Shown here one piece after another: positions 1-9,022 of a stretch of DNA of 64,000 nucleotides. Within the stretch, counting starts at the first letter, position 1. Each line of letters starts with the position of its first letter. Source of the stretch: Roseibium limicola (lineage in GTDB: Bacteria > Pseudomonadota > Alphaproteobacteria > Rhizobiales > Stappiaceae). The stretch covers positions 1-64,000 of the forward strand of contig NZ_JAFLNF010000002.1 in NCBI RefSeq assembly GCF_017313085.1. The letters run 5' to 3'. Below the pieces are notes generated by a model. It was given only the letters and a program-made list of their open reading frames with translations. It was not told the origin of the DNA and searched no databases. Made by a program: the position numbers and the translations under genes.

Positions 1-655
1 CCTCGCGCACCATATAACCCGCATCCGGGTCGGTACGGCTGACCTTGGTCTCCTTGACCTCCGGCGCGCGGGCCTTCTCCTTCAGCGGCTTCTGGCCGTG
101 CAGTGTGCGTTCCGCCGCGATGGCCTTGTCCAGATCCGCCCAGTAGTCAGACCGCGACTTCTCTATCTGGGCCAGATCGTATTTGCCCTTGTTGGCGTTC
201 GCCTTCAGGTGGGTGCTGTCCGTGTAAAGCACCGTGCCATCCACGAGCCCATGAGACATCGCCTGCTCGACAATATGGTCGAAGATGTCCTGGGCCACGC
301 TCGCGTCGGTGTAGCGCCGGCGCCGGTTCTGGCTCAGCGTCGAGGCATCGAACACCTTGTCCGTCAGCTGCAGACGCAGAAACCACCGGTAGGCCACATT
401 CACCTCGATCTCCCGCACCAACTGGCGCTCGGAGCGGATGCCGAACAGATAGCCAATGAACAGCGCCTTGAACATCTGCGTTGGATCAAGCGGCGGACGG
501 CCGTTGTCCGCGCAGTAAAGATCCGCAACACGCGCGTGGATGAACGAAAAGTCGATCACCGCGTCGATCTTGCGCAACAAGTGATCTCTGGGGACAAGCT
601 GATCGAGCGTCACAATCTCGAGCGCTGTCTGGGAAGGGCCGGGCTGCTTCAACAT
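1..655 (-). CDS. IS1182-type transposase, 5' part (gene runs off the left edge)
   Basis: The reverse strand encodes at least 218 residues beginning MLKQPGPSQTALEIVTLDQL, without a stop before the window edge. The N-terminal part (PLDPTQMFKALFIGYLFGIR, then SERQLVREIEVN and DASTLSQNRRR) matches the helical N-terminal region of IS1182/IS5-type transposases. VLYTDSTHLKANANK would carry the first Asp of the DDE triad. An in-frame TGA lies 15 nt upstream of the ATG, so the start is well bounded. The remaining catalytic residues and the distal inverted repeat are outside the window, so I cannot say whether the element is complete. It is the only mobile-element gene seen and sits downstream of the SDR gene. 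Confidence 0.85.
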   Translation of the reverse strand, partial: MLKQPGPSQTALEIVTLDQLVPRDHLLRKIDAVIDFSFIHARVADLYCADNGRPPLDPTQMFKALFIGYLFGIRSERQLVREIEVNVAYRWFLRLQLTDKVFDASTLSQNRRRRYTDASVAQDIFDHIVEQAMSHGLVDGTVLYTDSTHLKANANKGKYDLAQIEKSRSDYWADLDKAIAAERTLHGQKPLKEKARAPEVKETKVSRTDPDAGYMVRE

Positions 656-709
656 CAAAACAGTGAATCAAAAACCCCCGGCAAACGCCAGAGGTTTGTC
701 AGCAGTCTG

Positions 710-730
710 AGCCCGGCAATTTGCCGGGCT
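710..730. terminator. Perfect stem-loop between the transposase gene and the SDR gene
   Basis: AGCCCGGCAA and TTGCCGGGCT are perfect 10-nt inverted arms around a single T. The stem lies 38 nt past the SDR stop on the minus strand and about 55 nt upstream of the transposase start. Only a short TTT follows on the plus strand and no T-tract on the minus strand, so it could be a weak terminator for the SDR operon or a structure at the IS end. Confidence 0.4.
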
Positions 731-768
731 TTCCATCATGTTGATAGGAGCAGGAGCTTTTATGTCGA

Positions 769-1491
769 TCAGATCAGGCCGCCGTTGGGCTGAATGATCT
801 GACCAAGAACCCAGGAAGACTTGTCCGAGGCGAGAAAGCCGACGACTTCGGCAATCTCTTGCGGCTTGCCGACTCGGTTAAGCGGGCTCATGCTGGCAGA
901 ACGCTGGATGGCGGCTTCGTCCTTGCCCGCGCGGAACAGATCCGTGTCGACGGGTCCCGGCGCCACGCCATTGACGCGGATGCCACGCCCGGCAAGTTCC
1001 TTCGACATCGAACGCACCAGACATTCCACCGCCGCCTTGGTGGCGCTGTAGGGCCCGACGCCAGGCACGGCGTGACGCACCAGTGTGGTGGTCGTGGCAA
1101 TGATCGTGCCGTTGTCGGCAACCTTGCGTGCTGATTCCGCCAGGATGTTGAAGGCGCCGACGATGTTGACCTCCACCAGCTTGCGGAAGTTGTCCGGATC
1201 AAACTGGGCCATTGGTCCGGGAGGCACATTGATCCCGGCGTTGGCAACGACACATGTCACCGCGCCGCCGAAGTCCGCCTCCACATCCGCAAACACCTTG
1301 GCGATCTGGTCCGGGCTGCCGATGTCGGCCTTATAGGCCCTGATCTGGGTACCGGCTGCTGCGGACGGTGTCTCTGGCTGGCTGCTGACATAGGTCAGGG
1401 CCACGTCAAAGCCGTCCTGGTTGAGTTTCGTCACGCAGGCCGCGCCGATGCCGCGCGAGCCGCCGAACACGATGGCGATTTTCTTGCTCAT
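769..1491 (-). CDS. Short-chain dehydrogenase/reductase (FabG-like), 240 aa
   Basis: This is a classical SDR of usual length. The NAD(P)-binding motif GGSRGIGA lies near residue 10, VVANAG near residue 85, and the active-site YSATK follows. The position of the catalytic Ser, 13 residues before the Tyr, is Thr in a TTTT run, which is atypical. C-terminal NGVAPGPVDTDLF and PNGG motifs are present. It is the last gene of the minus-strand operon that starts with the binding protein at 7822 and follows the aldehyde dehydrogenase. It probably interconverts a hydroxyl and carbonyl group of the imported substrate; the substrate is unknown. Confidence 0.9.
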   Translation of the reverse strand: MSKKIAIVFGGSRGIGAACVTKLNQDGFDVALTYVSSQPETPSAAAGTQIRAYKADIGSPDQIAKVFADVEADFGGAVTCVVANAGINVPPGPMAQFDPDNFRKLVEVNIVGAFNILAESARKVADNGTIIATTTTLVRHAVPGVGPYSATKAAVECLVRSMSKELAGRGIRVNGVAPGPVDTDLFRAGKDEAAIQRSASMSPLNRVGKPQEIAEVVGFLASDKSSWVLGQIIQPNGGLI

Positions 1492-1523
1492 GATGTGCTT
1501 TCTTTCAAGTCTGACCCGTTGGT

Positions 1524-2981
1524 TCAGGTCGTGGAAATAGTGATGACCCGCTCTTCGGTCATTTCATGGATGGCGTAGCGCGGTCCTTCGCGGCCAAAGC
1601 CGCTGTCCTTGGAGCCGCCATAGGGCATCACATCGACGCGGGAGCTCGAGGTTTCGTTGATGTGAACGCCGCCGACTTCAAGCCGCATGGCGACTTGAAA
1701 TGCGTCCTTGATCCGGTTGGTGAACATCCCTGTCGCCAGACCATAGGGCGTTGCATTGACCCGCGTGATCGCCTCATCCAGCGAGGAATAGGGCGCAACA
1801 CACATCACCGGACCGAAGATCTCCTGGCAGCCGACCTTCATGCTGTCACTGATGTTGGTCAGAAGGGTCGGCGGCAGAATGGCGCCCTGGCGGGCCGAGC
1901 CGGCGAGCCGTGTGGCACCGGAGGCCATTGCCTCTTCAACCCAGGCTTCGACGCGCATGGCCTCGCGCTCGGAGATCATCGGGCCGACGAATGTGTCGTC
2001 GTTCTTCGGGTCGCCATAGACCAGTTTCTCCACGCGCGCGGCGAGCTGCTTTGTCACGTCTTCAAAAATGCTCTCATGGACCAGCAGCATCTGGATGGAG
2101 GTGCAGACCTGCCCGGCCTTGCGATAGCCGGCGTTGACGATTTTGGGCAAGGCCCTATCAAGGTCGGCGTCGTCGCACAGCAGGGTGAAGGCAATCGATC
2201 CCAGTTCCATCTGGGTCCGCCGAAGGCCCGCTGATTGCTGGATGGAGCGCCCGACTTCGGTGCTGCCGGTAAAGGCAAAGAACCGAACCCGTTCATCCGC
2301 CAGAAGTGCCTTGGCAACATCACCGCCGCCTTGCAGGACACTGAGGTAGCCTTTCGGCATACCGGCTTCCAGCAGACATTCAGCCAGCAACATGGCCGTC
2401 ACGGGCGTCTGGCTGGAAGGCTTCAGAATGACCGCGTTGCCTGCGGCAAACCCCGGAGCCACCTTGTGGGTGACCGTGTTGAGTGGCGAATTAAACGGGG
2501 TGATTGCGGCAATGACGCCCAATGGTACCCGCACGGTAAAGCCAAGCCGCCCGGTTTGACCCGGTGCGCCTTCCAGGGGAATGACCTCACCGGACAATCT
2601 GCGGGCTTCTTCTGCGGACAGGCGCAACGTCTCCTGGCAGCGCTTGACCTCTCCGGCGGCATCGGAGCTTGTGAACCCGGCTTCGCGCACCATCGCGCTG
2701 ATGAACTCATCCGCCCGGCGGGAGAGACAGCCGATAGCGCGATCGAGAATGGCTCCGCGTTCATACGGCGTAGGTGCCCCTGCCTTGAAGGCAGCGTGTG
2801 CCGTGTCGACGGCACGGCGTACCTGGGTTTCGTCAGCGGATTTGATAAGCCTGAAGGGCTTCAGCGTGAACTTGTCGAGAACCTCGAATTGAGGCCCGTG
2901 TCCCGTCTCGAACGCTCCGTCGATGAGAAGCTGATCGAGCGTTCCGCTTTCCGGCTCCAGAACATTTTGCATATCGGTCAC
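1524..2981 (-). CDS. NAD(P)-dependent aldehyde dehydrogenase family protein
   Basis: This is a full-length ALDH-superfamily enzyme, oxidising an aldehyde to a carboxylate. Visible motifs are GVIAAITPFNSPLN (Rossmann part), FTGSTEVG (cofactor loop), MELGS carrying the general-base Glu, and GQVCTSIQ carrying the nucleophilic Cys. I place the start at a GTG (485 aa) because GAAAGGAT lies 5-6 nt before it. An ATG at 2999, only 5 nt after the upstream stop, would give 491 aa. It follows the LivMGF fusion in the same operon, so it likely acts on a catabolite of the transported compound. GQVCTSIQ resembles the phosphonoacetaldehyde/lactaldehyde-type branch, but the substrate is not determined. Confidence 0.9.
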   Translation of the reverse strand: MTDMQNVLEPESGTLDQLLIDGAFETGHGPQFEVLDKFTLKPFRLIKSADETQVRRAVDTAHAAFKAGAPTPYERGAILDRAIGCLSRRADEFISAMVREAGFTSSDAAGEVKRCQETLRLSAEEARRLSGEVIPLEGAPGQTGRLGFTVRVPLGVIAAITPFNSPLNTVTHKVAPGFAAGNAVILKPSSQTPVTAMLLAECLLEAGMPKGYLSVLQGGGDVAKALLADERVRFFAFTGSTEVGRSIQQSAGLRRTQMELGSIAFTLLCDDADLDRALPKIVNAGYRKAGQVCTSIQMLLVHESIFEDVTKQLAARVEKLVYGDPKNDDTFVGPMISEREAMRVEAWVEEAMASGATRLAGSARQGAILPPTLLTNISDSMKVGCQEIFGPVMCVAPYSSLDEAITRVNATPYGLATGMFTNRIKDAFQVAMRLEVGGVHINETSSSRVDVMPYGGSKDSGFGREGPRYAIHEMTEERVITISTT

Positions 2982-3004
2982 GATAGATCCTTTCATCATC
3001 GATC

Positions 3005-5539
3005 TCAGAGCCAGAGGATTTCTTTGCGATAGTCGATGTCGGTGAGCAGTGCCGTGGCAGGGCCTTCATGGAAGACCGCACCTCGTTCCAGGGCGAAAAC
3101 CCTGTCAGACAACGCCAGCACCAGATCCAGATTGTGCTCGACAATCAGGATTGGAAGTTCCAGGCGCAGCCGGTCGAACACGGTGAAAAGCTCTTCCACG
3201 ATGGCAGGCGCCAGTCCTTCGAAGGGTTCGTCGAGCAACAGCAGTTTGACGTTGCCGGACAGGGCACGGGCCACCGCCAGCATCTGCTGTTCGCCGCCCG
3301 ACAAAAGGTCGGCCGATGTCTTGGCGCGTTCTTTCAGGCGCGGGAACATCTCGTAGATGCGTTCCTCGCTCCAGACGACGCCGTCGGCGTTATCCGTCTT
3401 GCGCGCCAAGCGTCCGAGGGCAAGATTCTCCTCCACACTCATGCCGGAGAAGATGCCGCGTCCCTGAGGGACATAGCCGACACCCAACCGGGCGATGTCC
3501 GGCGCGGAGAGTGTCTCCAGATCCTGACCGTCGAAGCGGATGTTGCCAGAGGCAGCAGGCACCAGACCGGCCAGGGTTTTCAGCAAGGTCGATTTGCCGG
3601 CACCATTGCGGCCCAGTAGAGCGACAATCTCGCCCTTGCGAATGTTCAGGCAAGCATCGTTCAGGATGTGGCTCTTACCGTAGAAGGTGTTGATGTCCTT
3701 CACCTCGAGCAGCACCGGTTGCTCGCCTTTGGCTTCGCGTGAGCGTCCGACCACGGCAGGGGTCCCGGATCCGGTATAGATTTCCTGGACTTTGCTATGA
3801 GCGCGAACTTCTGCCGGAGACCCCGACATCAGAACTTCGCCCTGGTTCATCACGGTCACCTGATGCGACAGCGACAACACCCGGTCCAGATCATGTTCAA
3901 CGATCAGGACAGGAATATTTTCCGCCATTCGCCGCACCAGACTTGTGACGCGCTCCCTTTCGGCGGCGGCCAGACCAGCCAGCGGCTCGTCAAGCAGCAG
4001 GATCTGCGGTTTGGAGGCGAGGGCGATGCCGAGGTCGACCAGACGTTGGCCGCCGTAGGACAGATCGCCACCCATGATGTCCTCGATGCCTTCCAGACCG
4101 AGAAACTTTGCCAGCTCGGCTGTCTCGCCATGCACGGCCTCGTAGCTGTCGATATCGCGCCAGATGTTGAAGCGGCCGGGATGCTTGGCCTGCACGGAGA
4201 GGCGAAGGTTTTCGTAGATCGACACCCCTTCATGCAGGTTGGTGATCTGGAAGGACCGTGCCAGCCCGTTCTCCGAAATCTTGTGCGGAGGAAGGCCTGA
4301 GATGTCCTTCTGTGACAGGCGGACACTGCCTTGATCCGGTTGGAACATTCCCGAAATCAGATTGAAAGTCGTGGTCTTGCCGGCGCCATTCGGGCCGATC
4401 AGCGCATGGATCTGGCCGCTGTGAACATCGAGCGAGACCTTGTCGACCGCCGTGAACCCTCCGAACTTCTTGACGATGCCATTGACCTCCAGCACTGGCC
4501 CGATACGGGGCGCGGGGCGCAGGAACTCCGGCAGCGGCAATCCCTCATAGATCTTGCGACGGCTCATCGCAGCGGTTTCTTCCGCTGGTGGCTTCAGCCA
4601 ATTGCGGACCTGGGCGTAGATGCCCGCGATGCCGCCGGGGGCAAAGATGACAAAGCCGACGAAGATCAGGCCGAAGTACAGCAACCAGTTACTGGTCCAG
4701 ATGGAAAACAGCTCGCGGAAGACGATGTAGAAGACCACCCCGATGGCCGGACCGAGGATATGGTTCATGCCACCGATGACGACCATTGCCAGCATTTCGC
4801 CAGACAGGGCGACAGAGGTGGATTCCGCCGACACCAAATAGTGCTCAAAACCGGAGAGCGAGCCGGCGAGGCCGGTGATCATTGCCGACAAGGTGAAGGA
4901 GATCAGCTTGTAGCGCTGGATGTCATAGCCCTGAAACGAGGCGCGAAGCTGATTTTCCCGAATGGCGACGATGACCTGCCCGAAAGGCGAGCGCAGCAGC
5001 CGCACCATGAAGAACAGAACCAGCGCGCCGATGCAGGCGACGAAAGTGTAGTAGTTGAGCGAATCGTCCAGGCTGATCGAGCCTATGCTGCCCCGGCTCA
5101 ACCCGCCCAGGCCGTCTTCACCACCCGTCACATCCGTCCAGCGGAAGGCAATGGTGTAGCTGAGGGCAACCAGCGCCAGGGTCAGCAGGGCAAAGTAGAC
5201 GCCCCGTCGCCGCAGGATCAGGAAGCCGATCACGGCCCCGCCCAGGGCGGAAACGGTCATCGCGATAAGGATGGGTGCGATGATCTGATTCGGGAACCAG
5301 TTCAGCTGGGCGAGTGCGGCCGCATAGCCGCCAACCCCGAACCAGAGGGAATGACCGAAGGAATGCAGACCGGTGTAACCGACCAGCAGGTTCAGACCCA
5401 TGGTGGCGATGGCCAGCAACACGATGACCGAGGCTGTGTTGACGGTCAGCCCGATGGCTTCCATTGCGAAGGGCAGGACCACCAGCATGGCCAGGCCGAT
5501 CCACAGCGGCTGGTATTTTTGCAGGAGTGTGGTTTTCAT
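3005..5539 (-). CDS. Three-domain branched-chain-type ABC protein: LivM permease fused to LivG and LivF ATPases
   Basis: A single 844-aa ORF contains three parts normally encoded by three genes. Residues about 1-315 are a LivM permease with several membrane segments (MGLNLLVGYTGLHSFGHS; the IAIRENQLRA-type loop appears as VAIRENQLRA). Residues about 350-590 are a LivG ATPase with GPNGAGKT at 382, LSYGG at 493 and LLLDEP near 514. Residues about 608-844 are a LivF ATPase with GRNGAGKS at 643, LSGGE at 746 and LLLLDEP near 767. Both ATPases keep Walker A, signature and Walker B, so both sites look functional. The ATG overlaps the livH stop (TAATG), indicating translational coupling. LivM-LivG fusions are known; adding LivF is less usual. 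Confidence 0.93.
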   Translation of the reverse strand: MKTTLLQKYQPLWIGLAMLVVLPFAMEAIGLTVNTASVIVLLAIATMGLNLLVGYTGLHSFGHSLWFGVGGYAAALAQLNWFPNQIIAPILIAMTVSALGGAVIGFLILRRRGVYFALLTLALVALSYTIAFRWTDVTGGEDGLGGLSRGSIGSISLDDSLNYYTFVACIGALVLFFMVRLLRSPFGQVIVAIRENQLRASFQGYDIQRYKLISFTLSAMITGLAGSLSGFEHYLVSAESTSVALSGEMLAMVVIGGMNHILGPAIGVVFYIVFRELFSIWTSNWLLYFGLIFVGFVIFAPGGIAGIYAQVRNWLKPPAEETAAMSRRKIYEGLPLPEFLRPAPRIGPVLEVNGIVKKFGGFTAVDKVSLDVHSGQIHALIGPNGAGKTTTFNLISGMFQPDQGSVRLSQKDISGLPPHKISENGLARSFQITNLHEGVSIYENLRLSVQAKHPGRFNIWRDIDSYEAVHGETAELAKFLGLEGIEDIMGGDLSYGGQRLVDLGIALASKPQILLLDEPLAGLAAAERERVTSLVRRMAENIPVLIVEHDLDRVLSLSHQVTVMNQGEVLMSGSPAEVRAHSKVQEIYTGSGTPAVVGRSREAKGEQPVLLEVKDINTFYGKSHILNDACLNIRKGEIVALLGRNGAGKSTLLKTLAGLVPAASGNIRFDGQDLETLSAPDIARLGVGYVPQGRGIFSGMSVEENLALGRLARKTDNADGVVWSEERIYEMFPRLKERAKTSADLLSGGEQQMLAVARALSGNVKLLLLDEPFEGLAPAIVEELFTVFDRLRLELPILIVEHNLDLVLALSDRVFALERGAVFHEGPATALLTDIDYRKEILWL

Positions 5540-6414
5540 TATTCAAATTTCTCAATGCGTTCGCCCAACAGTCCGCGCGGGCGGAACATCAGAACGGCAA
5601 ACATCAGGACATACATGGAGGCAGCACCTGCTGCCGGATAGAAGTGGATGGTCACGCCGCGCACCACGCCGACAAGCAGAGCTGCGAGGATCACGCCCCA
5701 GAAGCTGCCAAGCCCGCCGATGATCACCACGACGAAGGCCACGGTGAGGATTTCAGCTCCCATGGCGGGGTGAACAATGGTGATCGGCGAGAACAGGGCT
5801 CCGGCAAGGGCTGCAAGGCCGACGCCCAGAACAATGACGGTGGTCATGTAGGGCTGAAGCTTGATGCCCAGGGCTGCGACCATGTCCGGCTGCTGGATCC
5901 CGGCCCTTACAACACGCCCGAAGGAGGTCTTGTTCAGCAGCGTCCAGATGGCGATCAACGCCACGATGACCACTCCCAACAGAAACAGCCGGTAGCGCGA
6001 GAACAGGAAGTCTCCGATAAACACCGGCCCCTTCAGGAGCAGAGGCATGGAGACAGGAACGGGAGCCGCGCCCCAAAGAATGCGGATCATCTGCTCTCCA
6101 ACCATGGCCAGGCCAAATGTGACCAGCAGGCTGAGGATCGGCTCCGCTCTGTAGAAGCGCCGCAGGATATAACGCTCGAACAGGATGCCGATGAAGCCGA
6201 CGACAACGGGCGACAGGATCGCGCCGCCGGCAAAGCCCAGCACCTTGGAGATCTCCATCGCGACATAGGCGCCGAGGGCATAAAAGGCGCCATGGGAAAG
6301 GTTGACGATGCCGCCGACGCTGAAGATGAGCGACAGGCCGAGAGCAACCAGCAGATAGTAACCGCCCAGTACCAGGCCGTTGACCACCTGCTCCATGAGA
6401 AAAACAAATTGCAT
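5539..6414 (-). CDS. livH: Branched-chain-type ABC permease LivH
   Basis: This 291-aa inner-membrane permease has the LivH hallmark GGYYLLVALGLSLIFSVGGIVNLSHGAFYALGAY near the N-terminus and GGLGSFWGVILAALLVGVV near the C-terminus. About eight hydrophobic segments are visible. It pairs with the LivM domain of the downstream fusion, whose ATG overlaps its stop codon. It follows the binding-protein gene after a 145-nt gap that contains a stem-loop. The transported compound is probably an amino acid, amide, aromatic acid or other small organic acid, as is usual for this family; the sequence alone does not decide. Confidence 0.93.
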   Translation of the reverse strand: MQFVFLMEQVVNGLVLGGYYLLVALGLSLIFSVGGIVNLSHGAFYALGAYVAMEISKVLGFAGGAILSPVVVGFIGILFERYILRRFYRAEPILSLLVTFGLAMVGEQMIRILWGAAPVPVSMPLLLKGPVFIGDFLFSRYRLFLLGVVIVALIAIWTLLNKTSFGRVVRAGIQQPDMVAALGIKLQPYMTTVIVLGVGLAALAGALFSPITIVHPAMGAEILTVAFVVVIIGGLGSFWGVILAALLVGVVRGVTIHFYPAAGAASMYVLMFAVLMFRPRGLLGERIEKFE

Positions 6415-6531
6415 TGTCTTGTCCGGTCAGAAAAACCGTTTCCGGTCTTCAAGGGAGAAAGACGGACAAGGGGGCATTGACGCCGTGCGTCGAGATGCAC
6501 GTCGGTGGGGAGCACCCTTGTCCGGAGGAGC

Positions 6532-6552
6532 GGGGAGGCGGCTGGCCTCCCC
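6532..6552 (-). promoter_or_regulatory. Stem-loop between binding-protein gene and livH (possible attenuator or 3'-end stabiliser)
   Basis: GGGGAGGC and GCCTCCCC form a perfect 8-bp stem with a 5-nt loop, starting 8 nt past the binding-protein stop. No U-tract follows, so partial termination or protection of the upstream mRNA end is more likely than a full stop. Such elements commonly raise binding-protein expression over permease expression. Confidence 0.55.
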
Positions 6553-6559
6553 GTAGGGT

Positions 6560-7822
6560 TTAGAGCTTGCAGGGGTTCTGATCAGACGTCGGATAAATGA
6601 CTTCGAGATCCTGTTCCGCGCCGGGAACAGCTTCGCCAAGCCTGAGAATGTCGAATTGATCAGCCGCCTCGCCCGGTGCCTTCACGGTGAAGGGGTAGGC
6701 TTCCTGGATGAGCTGGTGATCCCAGGAGCGGAAGTAGGCTTCACGGTCCTTCAGGATGTTGAACTTGGCGCCGCTTTCAAAGTAGTCGACCAGCTTTTCA
6801 CTGTCGGTCGATCCGGTTTCTTCCATCGCCTGGGCGGCGATTTTCAGGGCGATGTATTCAATCCAGGCATGGTTTTCCGGCAACTCGCCGTATTTCGCCT
6901 GGAAGCGTTCGACAAAGCCCTTGGAGTCCGGGTTATCCAGCGTGTGATACCAGACGGTTGGCCAGGTACCCGTCAGGTTGCCATCACCCGCAGCCCAGGC
7001 ATCCGCCGTGTTCAGGTTGAAGCCGACGGTTGGGAAGGGAAGGCCATATTCCGAGTACTGCTTGACGAAATTCGTCACCTGATTGCCGGCAAGGTTGAGG
7101 CAGACCACATCCGGCTGAGCCTGGCGGATCTTGATCAGATATGGCGAGAAGTCGGTGACGTCGGTCGCGACCAGATCATCTTGAACCAGGGTCGCACCGT
7201 TGCGATCGAAGAAGGCCTTTGCGGCTGTGAGAAGATCGTGACCGAAGACGTAGTCGGCCGTCAGTGTGACGAACTTCTTGCCCTCAACCATGCCTTCACG
7301 CAGCAGCGCGCTGCCGACAGCGTTGACCATTACCGTGTTGGGAATGTCGGTGCAGAACATGTAGCGGTTGCAGCTTTTGCCGCGAAGCGTATCTGAACGC
7401 GGGCCAAGGGCCATGAACAGGCGCTTGTTGCGAGCAGCGACCTGTGAGATCGCCAGTGCCGATGCAGAGCTGATTTCCCCCATCAGGAAGGCGTTACCGT
7501 CGCGCTCCAGCATACGCTGCGCCTTGGTGGCGGCGGTGTCTGGATTGATGCTGTCCTCCGAGGAGACATCCAGCGGCCGCCCCATCACACCGCCAGCTGC
7601 ATTGATTTCCTCTGCAGCAAGCTGAATGCCTTTAACGGCCCACTCACCAAGCGACCCCAAAAAGCCGGTCATTGGTGTCAGATGGCCAATCTTGATCGCT
7701 TCGGTCTGGCCGTAGACGAGGGATGGCATGGAAAGCATGGAGCCGGCGGCAAGACCGCCCGCACCCAGTTGGAGCGCAGACCGGCGCGAGATGCCACTGC
7801 TTTTTCCCTTGGAGTCCGTCAT
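6560..7822 (-). CDS. Tat-exported substrate-binding protein of a branched-chain-type ABC importer
   Basis: This 420-aa periplasmic binding protein (Peripla_BP_6 / LivJ type) has a twin-arginine signal, SRRSALQLGAG, near residue 13 and a likely cleavage after VYG near residue 40. The mature part begins IKIGHLTPMTGFLGSLGEW, followed by AAEEINAAGGVMGRP. I chose the ATG at 7822 because GGGAGGAAAT precedes it. An in-frame ATG 18 codons upstream has no such support. It is the first gene of the operon continuing with livH, the LivMGF fusion, ALDH and SDR. A LysR-type box lies about 144 nt upstream. The Tat signal, rather than Sec, is notable. Confidence 0.93.
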   Translation of the reverse strand: MTDSKGKSSGISRRSALQLGAGGLAAGSMLSMPSLVYGQTEAIKIGHLTPMTGFLGSLGEWAVKGIQLAAEEINAAGGVMGRPLDVSSEDSINPDTAATKAQRMLERDGNAFLMGEISSASALAISQVAARNKRLFMALGPRSDTLRGKSCNRYMFCTDIPNTVMVNAVGSALLREGMVEGKKFVTLTADYVFGHDLLTAAKAFFDRNGATLVQDDLVATDVTDFSPYLIKIRQAQPDVVCLNLAGNQVTNFVKQYSEYGLPFPTVGFNLNTADAWAAGDGNLTGTWPTVWYHTLDNPDSKGFVERFQAKYGELPENHAWIEYIALKIAAQAMEETGSTDSEKLVDYFESGAKFNILKDREAYFRSWDHQLIQEAYPFTVKAPGEAADQFDILRLGEAVPGAEQDLEVIYPTSDQNPCKL

Positions 7823-7965
7823 CGTATTTCCTCCCATGATAGACGTTTCCCGGTGAAGGTTTTGGTTATGTGGCAAGCTTTATTCTTATGGGTTGCCTGC
7901 TCTTCATGTCGGTCAGTTTAGGAAATCTATTTTTTTAGCGGAAATATTAAATAGAGAGACGGGCT

Positions 7966-7980
7966 ATAAGGTGGACTTAT
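7966..7980. promoter_or_regulatory. LysR-type operator (T-N11-A palindrome) between divergent genes
   Basis: ATAAG-GTGGA-CTTAT is a perfect inverted repeat with the T-N11-A layout typical of LysR-family binding sites. It lies 28 nt upstream of the divergent LysR gene and about 144 nt upstream of the binding-protein ATG. A near-identical element, also preceded by GACGGG, lies at 14286-14304 beside the other LysR gene. Confidence 0.7.
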
Positions 7981-8007
7981 GGCTAGAATTGCGCTTCCCT
8001 TCTGCTC

Positions 8008-8985
8008 ATGCTTGATACACGCCAACTTCGCTATTTTGTTCAGATCGTTGAAAGCGGCAGCCTATCGAAGGCAAGCCGTGAACTTCTCATCGCCCAACCG
8101 GCCTTGAGCCAGCAGATTGCCAAGCTGGAAGACGAGGTCGGAAAGCCGCTTTTGCACCGATCCTCCAAGGGGGTGACGCCGACCGAAAACGGCCTGGCGC
8201 TGTATCATCACGCCCGTTTCATGCTGCGACAGCTGGATCAGGCACTGTCGATTGCCCGCAGCGACACAGGCGCCGTGCAGGGGATGGTTTCGGTTGGTCT
8301 GCCGGCCACCACCGTGTCGGCGCTGGGGCTGCATCTGGTGCGCAAGATCCGGCAGCGCTATCCAAGCATTTTGCTGAATGTGGTGGAGGGCATGAGCGGT
8401 CATATCAGCCACCTGATGCGCTTGGGTCAGCTCGATCTGGCCGTGCTTTTTTCGACCGACATGTCGAATGAGTTGACGGTCGAGCCACTGCTGATAGAGG
8501 AATTGTTCGTGCTGATCCCCAAGCACAGCAAACTTTTTGCGGCAGATCGTGATTCGATCACTATTGCAGAGGCGGCGGAATTGCCGCTGATCCTGCCAAC
8601 CGGATCGCATGGGTTGCGCCAGAGGATTGCCGCTGAATTCGAAAACCGCGGCTTGGGCACCAATGTGGTGGCCGAGATCGACAGTCTGTCGCTGCTGATG
8701 AACTGCGTGTACGACGACATCGGCGCAACGATCAAGCCGATGGGCGCGGTGATGCACGAAGGGGCGCGGGGACGGGACTGGCGCTGCCTGCCGATTTCCG
8801 ATGCCCGGTTCCGACGGCGCAATTTCCTCTATTCCCTCGGTCCGGAACGTCTTTCGACGGCAGCTGCTGTGGTTGCCGGCGTGGTCAAGGAGACTGCGTT
8901 CGAGCTGGTGGAAAATCACGAATGGTCAGGCTTTGAGGACTACGAGGTGCTGAAAACAGTCGAGGCGACCAGTGTGATGATCTGA
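8008..8985 (+). CDS. LysR-family transcriptional regulator (first)
   Basis: This 325-aa regulator has an N-terminal winged HTH (LRYFVQIVESGSLSKASREL then AQPALSQQIAKLE) and a C-terminal inducer-binding domain (VSVGLPATTVSALG onward). It is divergent from the Liv-type operon at 7822 and convergent with the cupin gene at 9023. A palindromic box 28 nt before its ATG suggests autoregulation together with control of the divergent operon. The last 30 residues extend slightly beyond the usual LysR length and show no recognised motif. Confidence 0.93.
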   Translation: MLDTRQLRYFVQIVESGSLSKASRELLIAQPALSQQIAKLEDEVGKPLLHRSSKGVTPTENGLALYHHARFMLRQLDQALSIARSDTGAVQGMVSVGLPATTVSALGLHLVRKIRQRYPSILLNVVEGMSGHISHLMRLGQLDLAVLFSTDMSNELTVEPLLIEELFVLIPKHSKLFAADRDSITIAEAAELPLILPTGSHGLRQRIAAEFENRGLGTNVVAEIDSLSLLMNCVYDDIGATIKPMGAVMHEGARGRDWRCLPISDARFRRRNFLYSLGPERLSTAAAVVAGVVKETAFELVENHEWSGFEDYEVLKTVEATSVMI

Positions 8986-9022
8986 TCGCCTCGGTTTTGC
9001 CTGGTATGTTTGGTGCCTGTTC

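Noticed and set aside
98-793. 231-aa plus-strand frame over the transposase
   Set aside because: It is antisense to the IS1182-type transposase, whose reverse-strand translation has clear family motifs.
4331-6480. Long plus-strand frames of 436 and 338 aa
   Set aside because: They are antisense to the LivMGF fusion and livH; products are His/Gln/Asp-rich without any family motif, as expected for shadows in GC-rich DNA.
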